In this document: piece after piece, positions 1 to 12,192 of the stretch
Layout: every line of letters begins with the position of its first letter
Numbering within the stretch: position 1 is the stretch's first letter
NCBI GenBank assembly: GCA_022578605.1
Contig: MU394079.1
Location: 186,001 to 250,000, forward strand
Source of the DNA: Camillea tinctor
Lineage: Eukaryota; Ascomycota; Sordariomycetes; Xylariales; Xylariaceae
Direction of reading: 5' to 3'
DNA length: 64,000 nt
Program-made: the position numbers and the translations under genes
Notes under the pieces: generated by a model
Databases searched by the model: none
Seen by the model: the letters and a program-made list of their open reading frames with translations, nothing else
What the model was told of the DNA's origin: nothing

Positions 1-510
1 CAAACGCGTATACGTACATAAGGCCGCCTTCAAACGAATAAACTGCTATTCTGACCTTCTATCTTTGAGAACATATCATATACTCTGTGATACCGGCGTA
101 TTGGATTCAATTAAATACCAGTGGATTTCTGTACCACTCGGTGACTGTTCCTTACCATTATGTGCTCGCCTTGTTTTTTTCCTCCCTGTAGAGATGGCAT
201 AGTTCATTGGTAGGAGTGATTGAAAACAATTCAAGTCTTAGTTACCTAGTATTCATCTACGATAAAAAAAGAAGGGATGCCAAAAGTAGTTGTTCCTATA
301 ACATCTTCGTTTGTATCAAGAAGTAGTACAAGCCTGCCTGCTTACATATCTGTCGACAAGTCTGTCCTAGAGTTAACGACATCGGTCTCTTGCATTAATT
401 ATGTTTCATATTTATGTAGAGAGGAGAATTCGGAATTTAAATTTATGAGCTAAGTAGAAGTGCAAATTTATGTGACCTATGAAATTACAATGGTAACCTG
501 GTTGAGATCT
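1..510. other. Window edge, no gene seen
   Basis: AT-rich sequence with stop codons in all frames. It contains the 3' flank of the FAD monooxygenase that ends at 511. I see no coding exon, RNA gene or repeat. Confidence 0.5.
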
Positions 511-2229
511 TTATGACCAATCACCAGCGAACTTGATGGGCCTCCCTGCTTCTAAATCGGCCATCAGGTCATCGACAGACCAAAGCTCGTATGTATGGCC
601 TGGGGGGATGTTGGTGTTTTGGAAACTTGTGCCATTTTGTAGATGATCGAGGGCCTTGTAATAGTTATCCCTAGCGTACTGTTCCGGGTCGTGCTTCCAG
701 ATCCACTGCCCGTATTCGGACTTGATAATACTCGGGTCCCGCTCAACGGCTTTTGTGTCCGGGTTGTGGCGACGCTGCTGGTTAATGAAACCAATTTTTT
801 GACAGCAAGATACTCGTTCGAAGCTTGAAAATGGTTGTCAACTCACTATTCTTCAAGGGAATTTAAATTGGTACAAACTCACCGGAGCTTGTTATGGATC
901 TTTGTAGCCCATTTGATACCATCTTTCCCGCCTAGCTGCAGACAAGTAGCGAGTGAAATTGCGCCTTCAATTCCCTGATTTACGCCTCCGCCAGAGCTTG
1001 GTAAGAATGTGTGAGCAGCATCACCTACTTGGACTACACGGCCAAGAGGTGAGACTATATTCGGTTGGGGATTCCTCCACATAAGTTTCCAGTCGATGAT
1101 CCCATCTTCTGGTGTACATTTTATCAGCTTTTTAGCTTGCTCAGAGAATTCTGGGACAACCTCTGTTAGGTGATCGAGGACCTTGTCGGCACTGACTGTC
1201 TCACTCCATGACTCCTTCGCAGTCCCGGTATCCTATATCCACGATTATCAGTTTGAAATACACCAAGTATTAAAGGAGCTACCAAACCTTGTGCATAAGC
1301 AACCAGCTTATCGTTTCTTCGTTGCGGAAAACAGAAAAATCAGTCCCCGGTCTTGTATATGTGTTAGTGAAATCTTAAAAAAGAACAGCGTATGTGGAAG
1401 CGCTGCATACCCGTGCCATAGTTCGAAATGCGGATGTCCTCCATCTAGAATCTTGAAGCGTTCCCTGAGCTCGGGATCATCCATAATTCTCTCTACCGGA
1501 AACGCTGTCCTAAAGCTAGCCAATCCACTGTTCCAGGCTCGGATATCGTGGCCATTGACGATCTTGTGCGATTTGGTACCAATCCCGTCTGCTGCGACTA
1601 CAACGTCGGCCTCCAGCTTCTGGTTATTGTCCAGAACAACTCCAGCTTTCTCATTGTTCTCGTAGTACTCGATAGCACGATGTCCGTACTCTACCCTAAT
1701 CCCGAGCCTGTTGAGCTGCTTAATCAGCATCTTGAGGAACTTCGGCCTGTTGTGGCGATAGATCCTAAGTGGGCTGTGTTGCCTGTCATCAGTCGATTCT
1801 GTTTTCAACTGGGCACTCCAGTTGAACGGCGCTGGCTGCGTGAGAAATTCTCCTGTAAGCTTGTGATAAGATATCCAAGGGTCTGGCGCGATCCGCTCGT
1901 TCTCATCAATAAGTTCTGGCCAGGTCTGGATGTGTTTGATAACTTGAGGTGCCACCGTGAAGAAATCACCTATGGTTATATTATTAATAAAAAGAAACAT
2001 ATCGGACAGCGCATAGATAACGAGGTTTCCCACCTTGAGTACTTGAAACTGGGCTCCTCTCGAGGATCCTGACCTGATGCCCTTTTCGCCAACACTCTAG
2101 CGCCGTGAAGACCCCAACGGGCCCAGCCCCTATAATCAGGACAGATATCCCCGAGGACGGAGCAGGCTTTACAATGGTAGGTGTCTCAACGGATTGATCC
2201 GGTGTGTCGATGGTAACTGTCAAAGACAT
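511..2229 (-). CDS. FAD-dependent aromatic-ring monooxygenase (salicylate hydroxylase-like)
   Basis: Five exons on the minus strand: 2229-2034, 1969-1411, 1351-1288, 1232-883 and 823-511. The lengths add to 1482 nt, giving 493 aa, and every intron has GT-AG ends. The FAD-binding Rossmann motif GAGPVG is at about residues 34-39 with a Glu at the end of the second strand. A DG-type motif VVAADGIG lies mid-protein and the second FAD motif VGDAAHTFLP is at about 342-351. This is the layout of the PF01494 flavin hydroxylases, which use NAD(P)H and O2 to hydroxylate aromatic rings. There is no N-terminal signal peptide, so a cytosolic enzyme is likely. Its promoter is shared with the divergent Zn2Cys6 factor at 3453. 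The substrate cannot be told; salicylate, 6-hydroxynicotinate or a polyketide aromatic are all possible. Confidence 0.88.
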
Positions 2230-3452
2230 GATCGTTACAGGAAATGCCTGCTATAAGTTCAATAGATATCTAGGTTGTTGAGTTTCGTAGAAGGTTATTG
2301 TTCCCGATCTGTAGGGAAAGGTGCAATGAAAGCCATGTGAAGATCATTGGTATATATATACATATATACACACATTATATCGCTTCGATATCAAGCATTT
2401 GTGTGTCATCGTATCCCCCCCCCTTTGGTCTCTATCGCTATCACTAGCATTCCAGGGGAACCCATGCCTTACTTAGCCGACATCACCAATGATGAGAAGG
2501 TCCTCTATACTGCAACCATAGATTTATAGGCGATATGGCCAATCGCTTCTTGTTTTACTATATGGGACTTTGTATAGTGGGGTACTCCATGGTTGAGCCC
2601 CGGACCCCCCGACTGTCTGAGAAAACTCAACGCCATGGTTTTAATAGCTGCCTGTTGTGTAATTATTGCCAGCCAGTAGCGGAGGATGAAGAAGGGGCAC
2701 TATATAGAGCTAGTTGAAAATGCGGCGGGTGCTTGTAAATACCTATGAAAATACCCCTGACTTGTGGAGCTTGTAGTTCTGAGGATCTAATTGCATTGTC
2801 AATAGACAAAGGGACTGGTGATGTTATCTATAATTGGATTGGCGTAATGGACATTGAATCTGCCCCCAGGTAATGATTGAGTTACCTACGATAGTTAATA
2901 ACATTTAGTATAGTGATGTGGTTTGTCTATGCTTATCACAAATTGGGTTCAAGTTGACTATTGTCACATGTATAATATTATAGGTTATATGCTTCAAACA
3001 CTCAATCATACAAGTCAATAGGTATATGTATCAACGAATATCGACACTATGAAAATGATAATATTTGCCTAAAAGCTAGGCTTGGCAAAGGAAGTTGAAC
3101 CAAAAAACACCTAATTTTAGAATATGATCTTAGCGGTGGCGATCACGTCAGATACTACCTACAGTTTGCTCCCCACTTAGAAAATAATTGATTCTCATTG
3201 GTCATATCGGCAAACTGCATATTAGCATCCAAGGTTGATTGTTAAAGTCTTCAGCTAGGATACGCGTTGCTGACGACGATGCGGAGGTATAGTTTAGGGG
3301 GAGGAACACTACGTCAACCTCCCTCACTTATACTACACTTGCAATGATGCTACCCCCATATTCACACCGTATCAAGATCAGGCTTTAAAAGTTGTCATTG
3401 TACATTGAACTTACCTCTATTCATGTGCTAGCTATGATCCCGACGTTCTAAA
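2230..3452. promoter_or_regulatory. Shared divergent promoter region, monooxygenase / Zn2Cys6 factor
   Basis: About 1.2 kb separate the start codons of two genes that point away from each other. Only short chance reading frames occur here. The arrangement suggests that the regulator may control the neighbouring monooxygenase, but I could not identify a specific CGG-type operator pair with confidence. Confidence 0.4.
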
Positions 3453-5397
3453 ATGACGGGAAGAAACGGACCAAGGTCTAAGAACGGCAAGTTTCCAGTT
3501 TTGAATTAAATCATATGTATCGAATTGGGTCAAATATTTACCTAGGTAGGTAGTTTCTAAGCTAACTTGAAGCCTCATTCTTGGCACTATAGGCTGTTCA
3601 ACCTGCCGGATTCGCAAAGTCAAGTGTGACGAGCAGCATCCTACGTGTGGCGGATGCAAACGGATGAGATTTTCTTGCGATTGGCTCCGTTTAGACGATG
3701 TAGCCAGTAGGAGGAATTGTGGGAAACCAAAACGCCCCAAAGAAACCGGCGAATTGACGAAGCTGCGGCCATTAAAGCCGGCGACTCGTGATGTAGCCAC
3801 TCAGAACCTTCAGCACTCATACGACGACTCTGACACTGGCGGGGACTCTCACTTAAGCACGGCTGCAAAGAATAGGTTAATCTTGTCCTGTTCGCGGCTT
3901 ATCCCCCCACCGAGCTCCCCTGATATTCAGTGTCCTAACTCGGTACTCCTGGCACGCTACGACCAAATCTTCCTTGAGTACTTTCCGTCGTCGACTGTTT
4001 ACTACCTGCATGCTCCAAGGAGATGGGGCCCCCTTCAGTACCTATGTGAGGTTACTGCTTTATCAAGCAGCATGATCATGCGCATGATGTTGGCAATTTC
4101 TGCAAGTGAAATGCAACAGCGAGGATTGTGTACAGCGTTGCAAGGATCCAGGCAAGACTTTGGACTGTATCACTATACTGCTGCTTTGAAAGAATTGCAG
4201 GACTACGTTACGGTTGGAGAGATAAGGCGTGATGGAAGTATTGATGAAGTACTTGCCACCATCTTTTTAATGATACAATATGGGCTACAGTCTGCGCCGT
4301 TGCTCTCGCACGTCAAGGCGCACTTCAGTGGTATAAGGTCCCTTGTCACCTCATATGTAGGATCATTAAACCAATCGAGCAAGAAGGGGAGAAGTAAAAC
4401 ATCAATTTCCCTCCCACCCTTGTCCTCGCGCCTGCTCCTGTGGATATTGTATGTCCTCTTCATGCTCAACTCGCTATTGATTAAACTTTCTGATTTGGCC
4501 ATAACTTATGGTGCTTACTGACTTTGACTAATAATCTAGATATACAGATTCTACCAGCACCTGGGATGAAAGTTATAATGGGCTGATGAAACTATTCAGT
4601 GATTCATCTGGCTCATCATTAAGTCTCACTCAACTATACCGAGACGCTAGAGTTGAGTTTCCTTATTTATGGGGCGACAGGTACCCCGTCAGTTGCCGTA
4701 TCGCTGATGTGGAAAGCCTGAGACCCTTCGATCTAGTACATCGCCTTCATATGATGCGTTGCAAGATCTGGAAAGCTAGAACTAACAGGGACTCCGAAGC
4801 CACATCAGATGTCTATGATTCATTGATGGAGGAGTTGATGCTATTCAAAAAGGTGAGTTATCGCCTATATTCCGTATAAACCAAAATATTTCATATGCTC
4901 TTGGGTTTAGATAGCAAGTATGAGTGTCTAATACTATGCTATACAAGAATTATTACGGGATATTCGGGAGAGAGCGCTCGAATGCCGACACGAGCCTGTC
5001 TTCAGAACACATCAGGAAAGCAGCAGCAAAACTCAATGCGAACTACTGGGCTTGTGTGCTGTTGTGTCGTCGGTGGTTGCGTCCGTCAACCCCAGCTGAA
5101 ATGATTCATCACCGCGCCACCGTACACATTGTCGACTGTCTCTACAAGCAGTATGTGCAAGAAAAAAGGCGCCTAGTCCGTTTCGTATGGCCGATCTTCA
5201 TGACCGCCATCGAGACCAAGGATCTGGTGCAGAGGAGCTGGCTACTGGAAAGACTTTGCGAGAACCGTCATACTTCGGCCGAGTGTGAATGGAGCTGGAG
5301 TGTGGCTAAAGAGATAGTAGCAATAGAGAGCCAGCCTGACCAGGGTTGCGCCGACTTGTCGCAGTTCGTGCAAACTGTGCGCAACGAATCACAATAA
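3453..5397 (+). CDS. Zn2Cys6 fungal transcription factor
   Basis: Four exons: 3453-3486, 3593-4448, 4540-4852 and 4948-5397, total 1653 nt, 550 aa. The binuclear zinc cluster is complete: Cys13-x2-Cys16-x6-Cys23-x6-Cys30-x2-Cys33-x6-Cys40, with RKVKCDE between Cys 2 and 3. The C-terminal part has the WPIFMTAIE type of segment typical of the fungal-specific DUF3468 regulatory region. Intron 1 begins GCAAGT, a GC-AG intron, with branch site GCTAAC upstream of CACTATAG; no GT donor gives the zinc cluster in frame. Intron 3 acceptor at 4946-4947 was chosen because the nearer TAG acceptor leads straight to a stop; this junction is the least certain. The protein is expected to be nuclear and to bind CGG motifs; its targets are unknown. 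Confidence 0.85.
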
Positions 5398-6032
5398 CGG
5401 TGTATGATCGTGGCGTATCAATATAACCTACTAGGTAACCTAGCTTCATCCAGGACGACGGAGAACATTGGCCTTTCTAAGCCAATGGTCAAACCGACAA
5501 TACCGAATCCCCGCGTTTTCTAAGTCATTTGATAACCAATTGTTCTATGTTGACCAATGAAATCAGGGGAAGCAGACGGTTTGGGAGGAGCTAGCAGGCA
5601 GTATTACGTCCGTACTTGGGTGGGATCATTGGACGACGAACTCCACTTTAGCCGAAGCAGCTGTATACTCCAAACGACTTATACCCTTATACGGACTGAG
5701 GGGCGTCACATACAGGAAGGGTGGCGTTTTCGTAAGTCGAGTTTTTGCATATTGGACCTCATAATGTTTCGAATGAATGCTGAGCAGATAGATACGAAAA
5801 AAAAAAGCAAAAATGACACTTACTAAACTGCGTTATCTCGGGCTTATACAGGACCCGGAAGAGACTGTCTTACTGTAGACACAATCTTCACCATGCTCGT
5901 GGATGATCTTATACTTTACCAGTAAAGTTAAAGAATGCGGGGGAATCCTTCATCCCCGGTGCCAACTTTTCTCAGAGAGCCTGCTCGTTGAAACTTCTGT
6001 TCTCTAATTCCATCTTGTAATCTAGCACCAAA
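5398..6032. other. Intergenic, promoter of the SDR gene
   Basis: The region holds the 3' flank of the transcription factor and the upstream region of the SDR gene. A reading frame at 5557-5826 has no recognisable features, low-complexity lysines near its end and no splice partner, so I do not call it a gene. Confidence 0.45.
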
Positions 6033-7035
6033 ATGGCGTCTATTGTTCAGCGAGTAGCAAATATCACGCGGACAAAATGCAGTCCGTCGACGGTATCACG
6101 AGCCTTGAGCAGTTTGCCATGCCATGTGACTGCTGGGAGACATGTTATGAAAGCAGGGTATTCATCACTTGCTCGGGAGTCGAGTGAGGGGAAAAATGTT
6201 ATCGTTACGGGGTCGAGCCGAGGAATAGGAAAGGCCATAGCACTGCGCCTAGCTTCGGATGGTTACAATGTCTGCGTCAATGACATCGCTTCTGAAAAGG
6301 CAGCCGCCGATGAAGTCGCAAAGGAGATTCGAGGAATGGGTAGAAAGGCCCATACTGCCATTGCAGACGTCACAAAGCGTGACGAGGTTAAGGCCATGAT
6401 CCAGTCCACCGTTCGGGAGCTCGGTCCTTTGAATACCATGTATGTTCAGCCACTTATATCATCCTCCGAAAAATCAGCTGCTAACCAACATCAGGATTGC
6501 GAATGCGGGGATAGCTCAAGTCACGACCATGCTTAGCCTAACGGACGAGGACTTCAAGCACCTGTTCGACATCAACGTCTTCGGACTGCACGTGTGCTTC
6601 TCCGAGGCCGCCAAGCAGATGATCGAGCAGGGCACCTGCCAGCCGGAGCAGCCGGGCAAGCTCATCGGGGCGGCGTCCATCGTGGCGTTCCGGCCGCTGG
6701 ACCTGCTGCCGCACTACAGCGCGAGCAAGTTCGCGGTGCGCGGCCTCACGCAGGCGTACGCGCTGGAGCTGGCGTCCCGCAACATCACGGTCAACGCGTA
6801 CGCGCCCGGCATCATCGACACTAAGATCTGGGAGAAGATCGACGCCGACGGGGCCGAGAGGCTGGGCGTGCGCAAGGGCGAGGTGATGAAGAAATACGTG
6901 GGCGAACTGACGGCCCTGGGTAGGACTGGCAGGGCCGAGGACGTGGCGAAGGTGGTTAGCTTCCTCGCGAGCAGCGACAGCGACTTTGTTACGGGACAGA
7001 CGAAAATTGTCGATGGCGGCATCACTTTTTCTTAG
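6033..7035 (+). CDS. Short-chain dehydrogenase/reductase (acetoin/diacetyl reductase-like), possibly mitochondrial
   Basis: Two exons, 6033-6439 and 6495-7035, give 315 aa. The intron (GTATGT, branch CTAAC, CAG) splits an ATG codon just before IANAG. Classical SDR motifs are present: cofactor motif TGSSRGIG at about 59-66, NAG at 139-141, Ser197, and YSASK with Tyr210 and Lys214. The C-terminal FLASSDSDFVTGQ and VDGG are also typical. The first 50 residues are extra compared with a usual 250-260 aa SDR; they are rich in Arg, Ser and Thr and poor in acidic residues, like a mitochondrial presequence. From about 6540 on, codons become strikingly G/C-ended while exon 1 is ordinary. The family reduces or oxidises small carbonyls with NAD(P)H; the exact substrate is unknown. 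Confidence 0.88.
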
Positions 7036-8289
7036 GTGGTGTAAAGGAGGAGGAGGCTATTATTCTTGGATGAATGTAGGTATATCGCTTTCCCCTAGAG
7101 GACAGTGAGCAGTTTCGATTTTACTATGGACATGTTCAATATCAATGGGTATTTCATATCAAGAAAATAAGGGGTGAGAAAAATGAGAGATAGCAAATTG
7201 TAACTCAGAGCCAGCCTTCTTCCTATAATGCTATTTCCCCTGAGCAGATATGTTTCTAGTTAGCCTGTGCATGATTTAGTAACTAAGGTTAGTCCACTCC
7301 TACGATGTTCTAATCTTTGCTGGCATGCCAGTGTGTCCAAAGTTAAGGAGAACAACATAAATAAGTCCTTTCTCTCGTCAGGAAATATTTATACACAGAC
7401 AATTGAAATGGTCAGGAAGACAAAAGTGCGTCTACCTATTATTTACTCGGGTTACTTCAACTAACCTATATTATATATACCTACATAGTTTCTCTGCGTA
7501 CTTATAAATGTTGTATCGTATATATAAGGTGAGCTATGGACCTGTAGTCTTTACACGCCTCTGCCTCCGCAGCCATATTGGCCAACTTGAGGCCGTTCAT
7601 ATATAAGTTGCACCAAAGTGGTAACGGTAGTTACATAGTACAGCATTGTCCTGCATATAACCACAAAGGTATGTAACTAGAACTTCGAATCATCTTTCAA
7701 TCGGTAGGCTCACACCAAGTATTAGTGAGAGAAACCATCGAAGCAGTCTTTACTCTGATACCTCCTAGTTATCTCTTACACTGCATAATAAGAGCTTAGA
7801 GTAAAGCCTTGTTATATGCAATACCCTGTTTAGCTTGCTTAGGGAACTATTTAACATTTAACGGAACGGTGTTCTGTGAATTGGAAGGTTTTACAGTCCC
7901 CAAAGTTATAACCTAGGTTATGAAGTCCCTCTTAATTGCATGAACCCGTCCTACCAGTTGATAGAATGCGGGGTTACCAGCGCTAAACTTATTGTCTTAT
8001 GCAAGGTACCCGAGCTGACGGGGTTAACCTGGGGACTTAACCCAGGGATCTCCACATTGTCCAACTTAACTCGACACAACTCTCAACTTACAACTCCAGC
8101 AACCTTCCCTTCACTTAAACTTCCCTTCACCAAACTTCTCTTCTCACTCTTCTCCCCAGATCATGCCCTTTCTTCCATGAATTGGATTCTCGTTTGGAAA
8201 GTGACATATCAAATAACCCCAGCACCTGGTATACCTAGTTTCACTCAGGGCGACGAGCCCGCGACGAAAATGGTGAGCTTCGAACCATC
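7036..8289. other. Intergenic, promoter of the carboxypeptidase
   Basis: AT-rich 1.25 kb. The last 250 bp before the carboxypeptidase start are C/T-rich, as in fungal 5' leaders. A 120-codon frame at 7940-8302 overlaps the carboxypeptidase start and ends just inside it; it may act as an upstream frame but has no protein-like features. A small inverted repeat (CCTGGG and CCCAGG) lies near 8030-8048. Confidence 0.4.
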
Positions 8290-10387
8290 ATGTCGCGCGT
8301 GAACAACATAGGAAGAAGCATTGCGATTCCAGCTCTCTTAGCTTTCGCGCCTCTGACCAAAGCCCAATTTCCTGCCAACTCACCTCAAAGTCTGAATCTG
8401 ACTACCATTGCTTCTCCAACCAATCCTGAAGTCACCATCAGTTACAAGATTCCTACTGGAGCGTGCAATGCAGCGTTCGAGTCCCAACAGCAGTACACCG
8501 GATGGGTGACCGTCCCGGGCGAGTACCCCACCAACACTTTCTTCTGGTATGTCGGGGCGCGTGATCAACAAGCCTCCTCTGCCTTAACTATATGGCTCAA
8601 TGGCGGCCCCGGGTCGAGTTCTATGTTCGGCTTCTTCACTGAGAATGGGCCTTGCGAGGTAGTCGACGATGGGGCCGACAGCTTCACTACGGTGGCGCGA
8701 GAGTGGGGATGGGACCGCGGGTCGAATATGTTGTTCATAGACCAGCCTAACCAGGTTGGGTTCTCCTACGATGTTCCTACCAATGGTTCCATCGATTTGC
8801 TCACCAACCAAATCTACACCCCTCCCGCCGAGCGCCCGAACTCACTCCCGCCAATTGCCTATTTGAACGGCACCTTCAGCTCTCTGAACCCCAATAACAC
8901 AGCGAACACGACTGAGACGGCTGCTGTCGCGGTATGGCACATGCTCCAGGGGTTCTTCGGTGCATTCCCCGAGCTCAACCCTGCCGAGAATGATATCCTG
9001 GGTGTTAATTTGTTTACTGAGAGCTACGGAGGGAAGTATGGGCCGGCCTTCGCCGAAAAATGGGAGGAGATGAATTCGGAGAGGAACGGTAGCGTGGGAG
9101 TTAATGCTACGACCATGGAGATTCGACTTGCATCCCTGGGTATAGTTAACGGCTGTGTTGACGACCTCATCCAGGCTCCTTACTATACCACGATGGCAGT
9201 CAATAACACCTACGGCCTCAAAGCCATCAATTCTGTCCGCGCAAACCTGGCTAACGCCAGCTTCTACCGGGATGGAGGTTGCCGAGACCTGATCACTCAA
9301 TGTCGTGCTATAGTCTTGTCGCAGGATCCAAATAACACAGGCTCTCTCGCAGACGTTAATAGTATCTGTCAGTCGGCATACCAAAACTGTTATGAGAATG
9401 TCGTTTTGCCCTACAGTGACGCTGGCCGTAGTGTCTATGATATAGCCGCCCTTCTACCTGATTCGTTTCCACCAAGACTGTATCTGGAGTATGTGAATAC
9501 CGCAGCCTTTCAGCTTGCTATCGGCACAACTCTCAACTACACAGAATCAAATAGTCAGGTTATATCAGCTTTCATGGCGACTGGCGATTATGAACGCGAA
9601 GCAATGGTGCCAAAACTTGCCGCATTACTCGATTCAGGCGTTCGAGTCGGGTTTCTGTATGGAGACCGCGACTATATCTGTAATTGGATAGGGGGCGAAG
9701 CTGTGTCTCTTGCTTTAGCTTCGTCTACCCATAACTACGAACAATTCTCATCTGCTGGATATGCACCGATCATTGTTAATGATAGTTACATTGGCGGAGT
9801 GGTGAGGCAGTTGGGTAATCTATCCTTCAGTCGTATCTACCAGGCGGGCCATTTCATCCCGGCATATCAGCCGGAAACTGCCTTTGAGGTATTCGCGCGG
9901 ATTATCATGGGAACTAGCGTATCAACAGGAGAAAGCATCGACCTCGCCATATATAACACAACCGGTATGTTTTAGTTTCTAGGCCTATTGAGGGTTACGT
10001 CCGCAGCAGATTGACTTGTCCGCGTTGCTAATTTCATGTGAAAAAAAAGGACCTCTGAATGCGACCAGCACTTTCGACCTTCCTGCGAGCCCGACACCGA
10101 CGTGTTGGCTCCGGGATATACCAGGGAGCTGCAATGAAGAGGAGGTGAGCATGATTTTACAGGGTGGCGCAGCCATTATAAACGGCGCACTTCAGAGCGG
10201 CACGGTTACGACCACACCGGGGACAACAGTGACGGCAACGGCGACAGCTACACAAACTGAAGTATTGACTGGGTTCTTCACGGCAACGGCTACACCTTCT
10301 AGTGTGGCTCGATTGGGAAGCAAAGCTGATCTGGGCTTCGTCCTTGCTGGTGGTGCGGCTGCTGGGATATTCGTGGCTATGTATTAA
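8290..10387 (+). CDS. Secreted, probably GPI-anchored serine carboxypeptidase (S10)
   Basis: Two exons, 8290-9964 and 10050-10387, 670 aa. A signal peptide is visible: basic start, then a hydrophobic stretch ending LTKAQ near residue 26. S10 landmarks: LNGGPGSSSMFG, catalytic Ser245 in ESYGGKYG, Asp461 in GDRDYICNW and His521 in AGHFIP. The many N-x-S/T sites fit a secreted glycoprotein. Exon 2 adds a Thr-rich tail (TVTATATATQTE) and ends in a hydrophobic segment LGFVLAGGAAAGIFVAMY, as in GPI-anchored fungal carboxypeptidases that trim peptides at the cell surface. If the intron is retained, translation stops after three codons (GGT ATG TTT TAG), giving a secreted enzyme without the tail. The start was chosen for the signal peptide. 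Confidence 0.92.
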
Positions 10388-10924
10388 CTCTACATTTTGG
10401 TCTAAGCGTAATTGTGTAGGTTAGAATGGTGGAAAGCCAAGTAAGATCTAACTGGCCGATCTGAAATGCCAGAGAGCCCACCCTATCTATTCGGGGAGAT
10501 CGGGGTCTTAGCTAGCATACCTACACCTAACGTCTTTGTTCGGTGTCCTGGTTCATTCGCACCAGCTCAATTCCAATGGCGTCACGACTTTTTGGGCTTC
10601 ATTGACGCTCGGAGGTGAAGTAGTTACATGAAAGTCCGAGGTACGGTAGGTTTAACCTATTTATATAATGCAATAAGACCCATCAACATCCTTTTCTATA
10701 TGAGATCTACTTTACCCTACAATCCCAAGTTATATGAGACGCAATTGCATACTCTACCAACCACACCTTACTTACACCCTTCACCCTTCATTCCCCACCA
10801 TCGTCCTCCTCCAATTCTAGATCCCCATTCATCAATTCCCCTCCTTCCCTTTTCCCTTCCCCCAAAACCCCAGAATCCCCATAGAATCCCCATAGACTAG
10901 AGACCTAAACAAAAAGAAAAAAGA
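10388..10924. other. Intergenic, pyrimidine-rich leader of the DUF1295 gene
   Basis: The 3' flank of the carboxypeptidase is followed by a C/T-rich stretch at about 10740-10900 directly before the next start codon, typical of strongly expressed fungal genes. No other feature is seen. Confidence 0.45.
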
Positions 10925-12192
10925 ATGGGCATCCTCCAGCACGCCCTCCGCCTCACCGGCGCTAACCTGCGCTCCCCCTTCCTCCGCACCGCCCTCCCTT
11001 CCCTCGCCACCGCCTACGCCATCCAGGCCGCCGTCGCCGTGCCTTCGATCCGCGCCAAGACGGAGCACTACTACGACGCCTCGGGGTCGGTCACCTTCCT
11101 CGCGGTCACCCTGGTGAGCCTGGGGTTGCGGGGCGGGGGTTGGGGCTGGAGACACATCGCACTGAGCGCCGCGGCGGTGGTGTGGAGTTTGAGGTGTAAG
11201 TTTTCTCTCTCCCTCTCTCTCTCTCCTTCCATTTTTTTTTCCTTTTTTCCTTTTTCCCTGTTGAGAGAAAGCAGGCTGATGATTGAATTGCGTGGGACAA
11301 AGTGGGCTCCTACCTCTACACCCGCATCGCCGCGTCCGACGGCCGCGACTCCCGCTTCGACGGCATACGCGCCCACCCGGCCAAGTTCGCCGCCGCCTTC
11401 GCCGCCCAGGCCACCTGGGTCTCGCTCGTGCTCATGCCCGTCGTCGCGGTGAACGCCGTCCCCGCCGTGGGCCTGCGGGCCACCGATGTGCTCGGCGGCG
11501 CCGTGTTCCTGGCCGGCTTCGCGTGCGAGGTCGTGGCCGATCGCCAGAAGAGTGCCTGGCTGGACGGCAAGAAGAGGAAGCTGCATGATGAGGAGTTCAT
11601 GACCAGCGGGCTTTGGAGTAGGAGGTAAGTTGGGTCATCTCTTTTTTTTTCTTTCCCCTTTGCGTCGGGTTGTTTAGGGGTGTTTTCTATTCTCCTGGGG
11701 CTTGGTTTTGACTCTCATGTTCTCTGCTGTACTGGGGAGGAGAGAGAGGGGAAAAGAAGGAGGAATGTCCATATGGTTGCGTGGAGAAAGCTTGCTAGCT
11801 ATAAGGGCCATCCACGACGCAATCCTCCCTTTCTGCTTAGGAGGGACACGTTTTTCATACCAGCATGGAAGAAACCCGTCGCTAACTTGCCCCTCTACAG
11901 CCAATTCCCAAACTACTTCGGCGAGATCACCCTCTGGACGGGCATTGCCACCGTCGCGGCCGGGGCGCTCGTCTCGCCGGCAGCGCAGGCCGCACTTGGG
12001 GTTTCGGGGGTTGGAGGCAAGCTGCTCGCCCTGGGCCTATCGTACGTGAGCCCCGCATTCACCGCTTTCCTACTCCTCAAGGTCTCCGGCGTGCCCTTGA
12101 GCGAGAAGAAGTACGACGACCGGTACGGCGACCGCGAGGACTACCGTGAGTGGAAGAGGAACACGCCTAAGCTCTTCCCCAAGCTATTCTAG
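10925..12192 (+). CDS. DUF1295 / steroid-dehydrogenase-like multispanning membrane protein
   Basis: Three exons, 10925-11195, 11303-11624 and 11901-12192, 294 aa. The splice phases join VWSLR to LGSYLYTRI and GLWSR to SQFPNYFGE. Both are hallmarks of the PF06966 family (compare GLWxxSRHPNYFGE in C-terminal-reductase-like proteins). Several hydrophobic segments run through the protein, with a charged C-terminal tail ending KLFPKLF, consistent with an ER membrane protein. The family is related by fold to 3-oxo-5-alpha-steroid 4-dehydrogenases, but most fungal members have no proven reaction. Intron 2 is long for this genome (276 nt) and intron 1 is a long CT-repeat. The gene is strongly G/C-ended in codon use. 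Confidence 0.82.

Noticed and set aside
4895..5104. Alternative frame over the last exon of the Zn2Cys6 factor, including a stretch reading ALECRHEPVFRTHQ
   Set aside because: It meets a stop at 5101 and does not lead into the conserved WPIFMTAIE segment; the other frame does.
7940..8302. 120-codon frame before the carboxypeptidase
   Set aside because: It overlaps the real start in another frame, has no domain and is best explained as 5' leader sequence.
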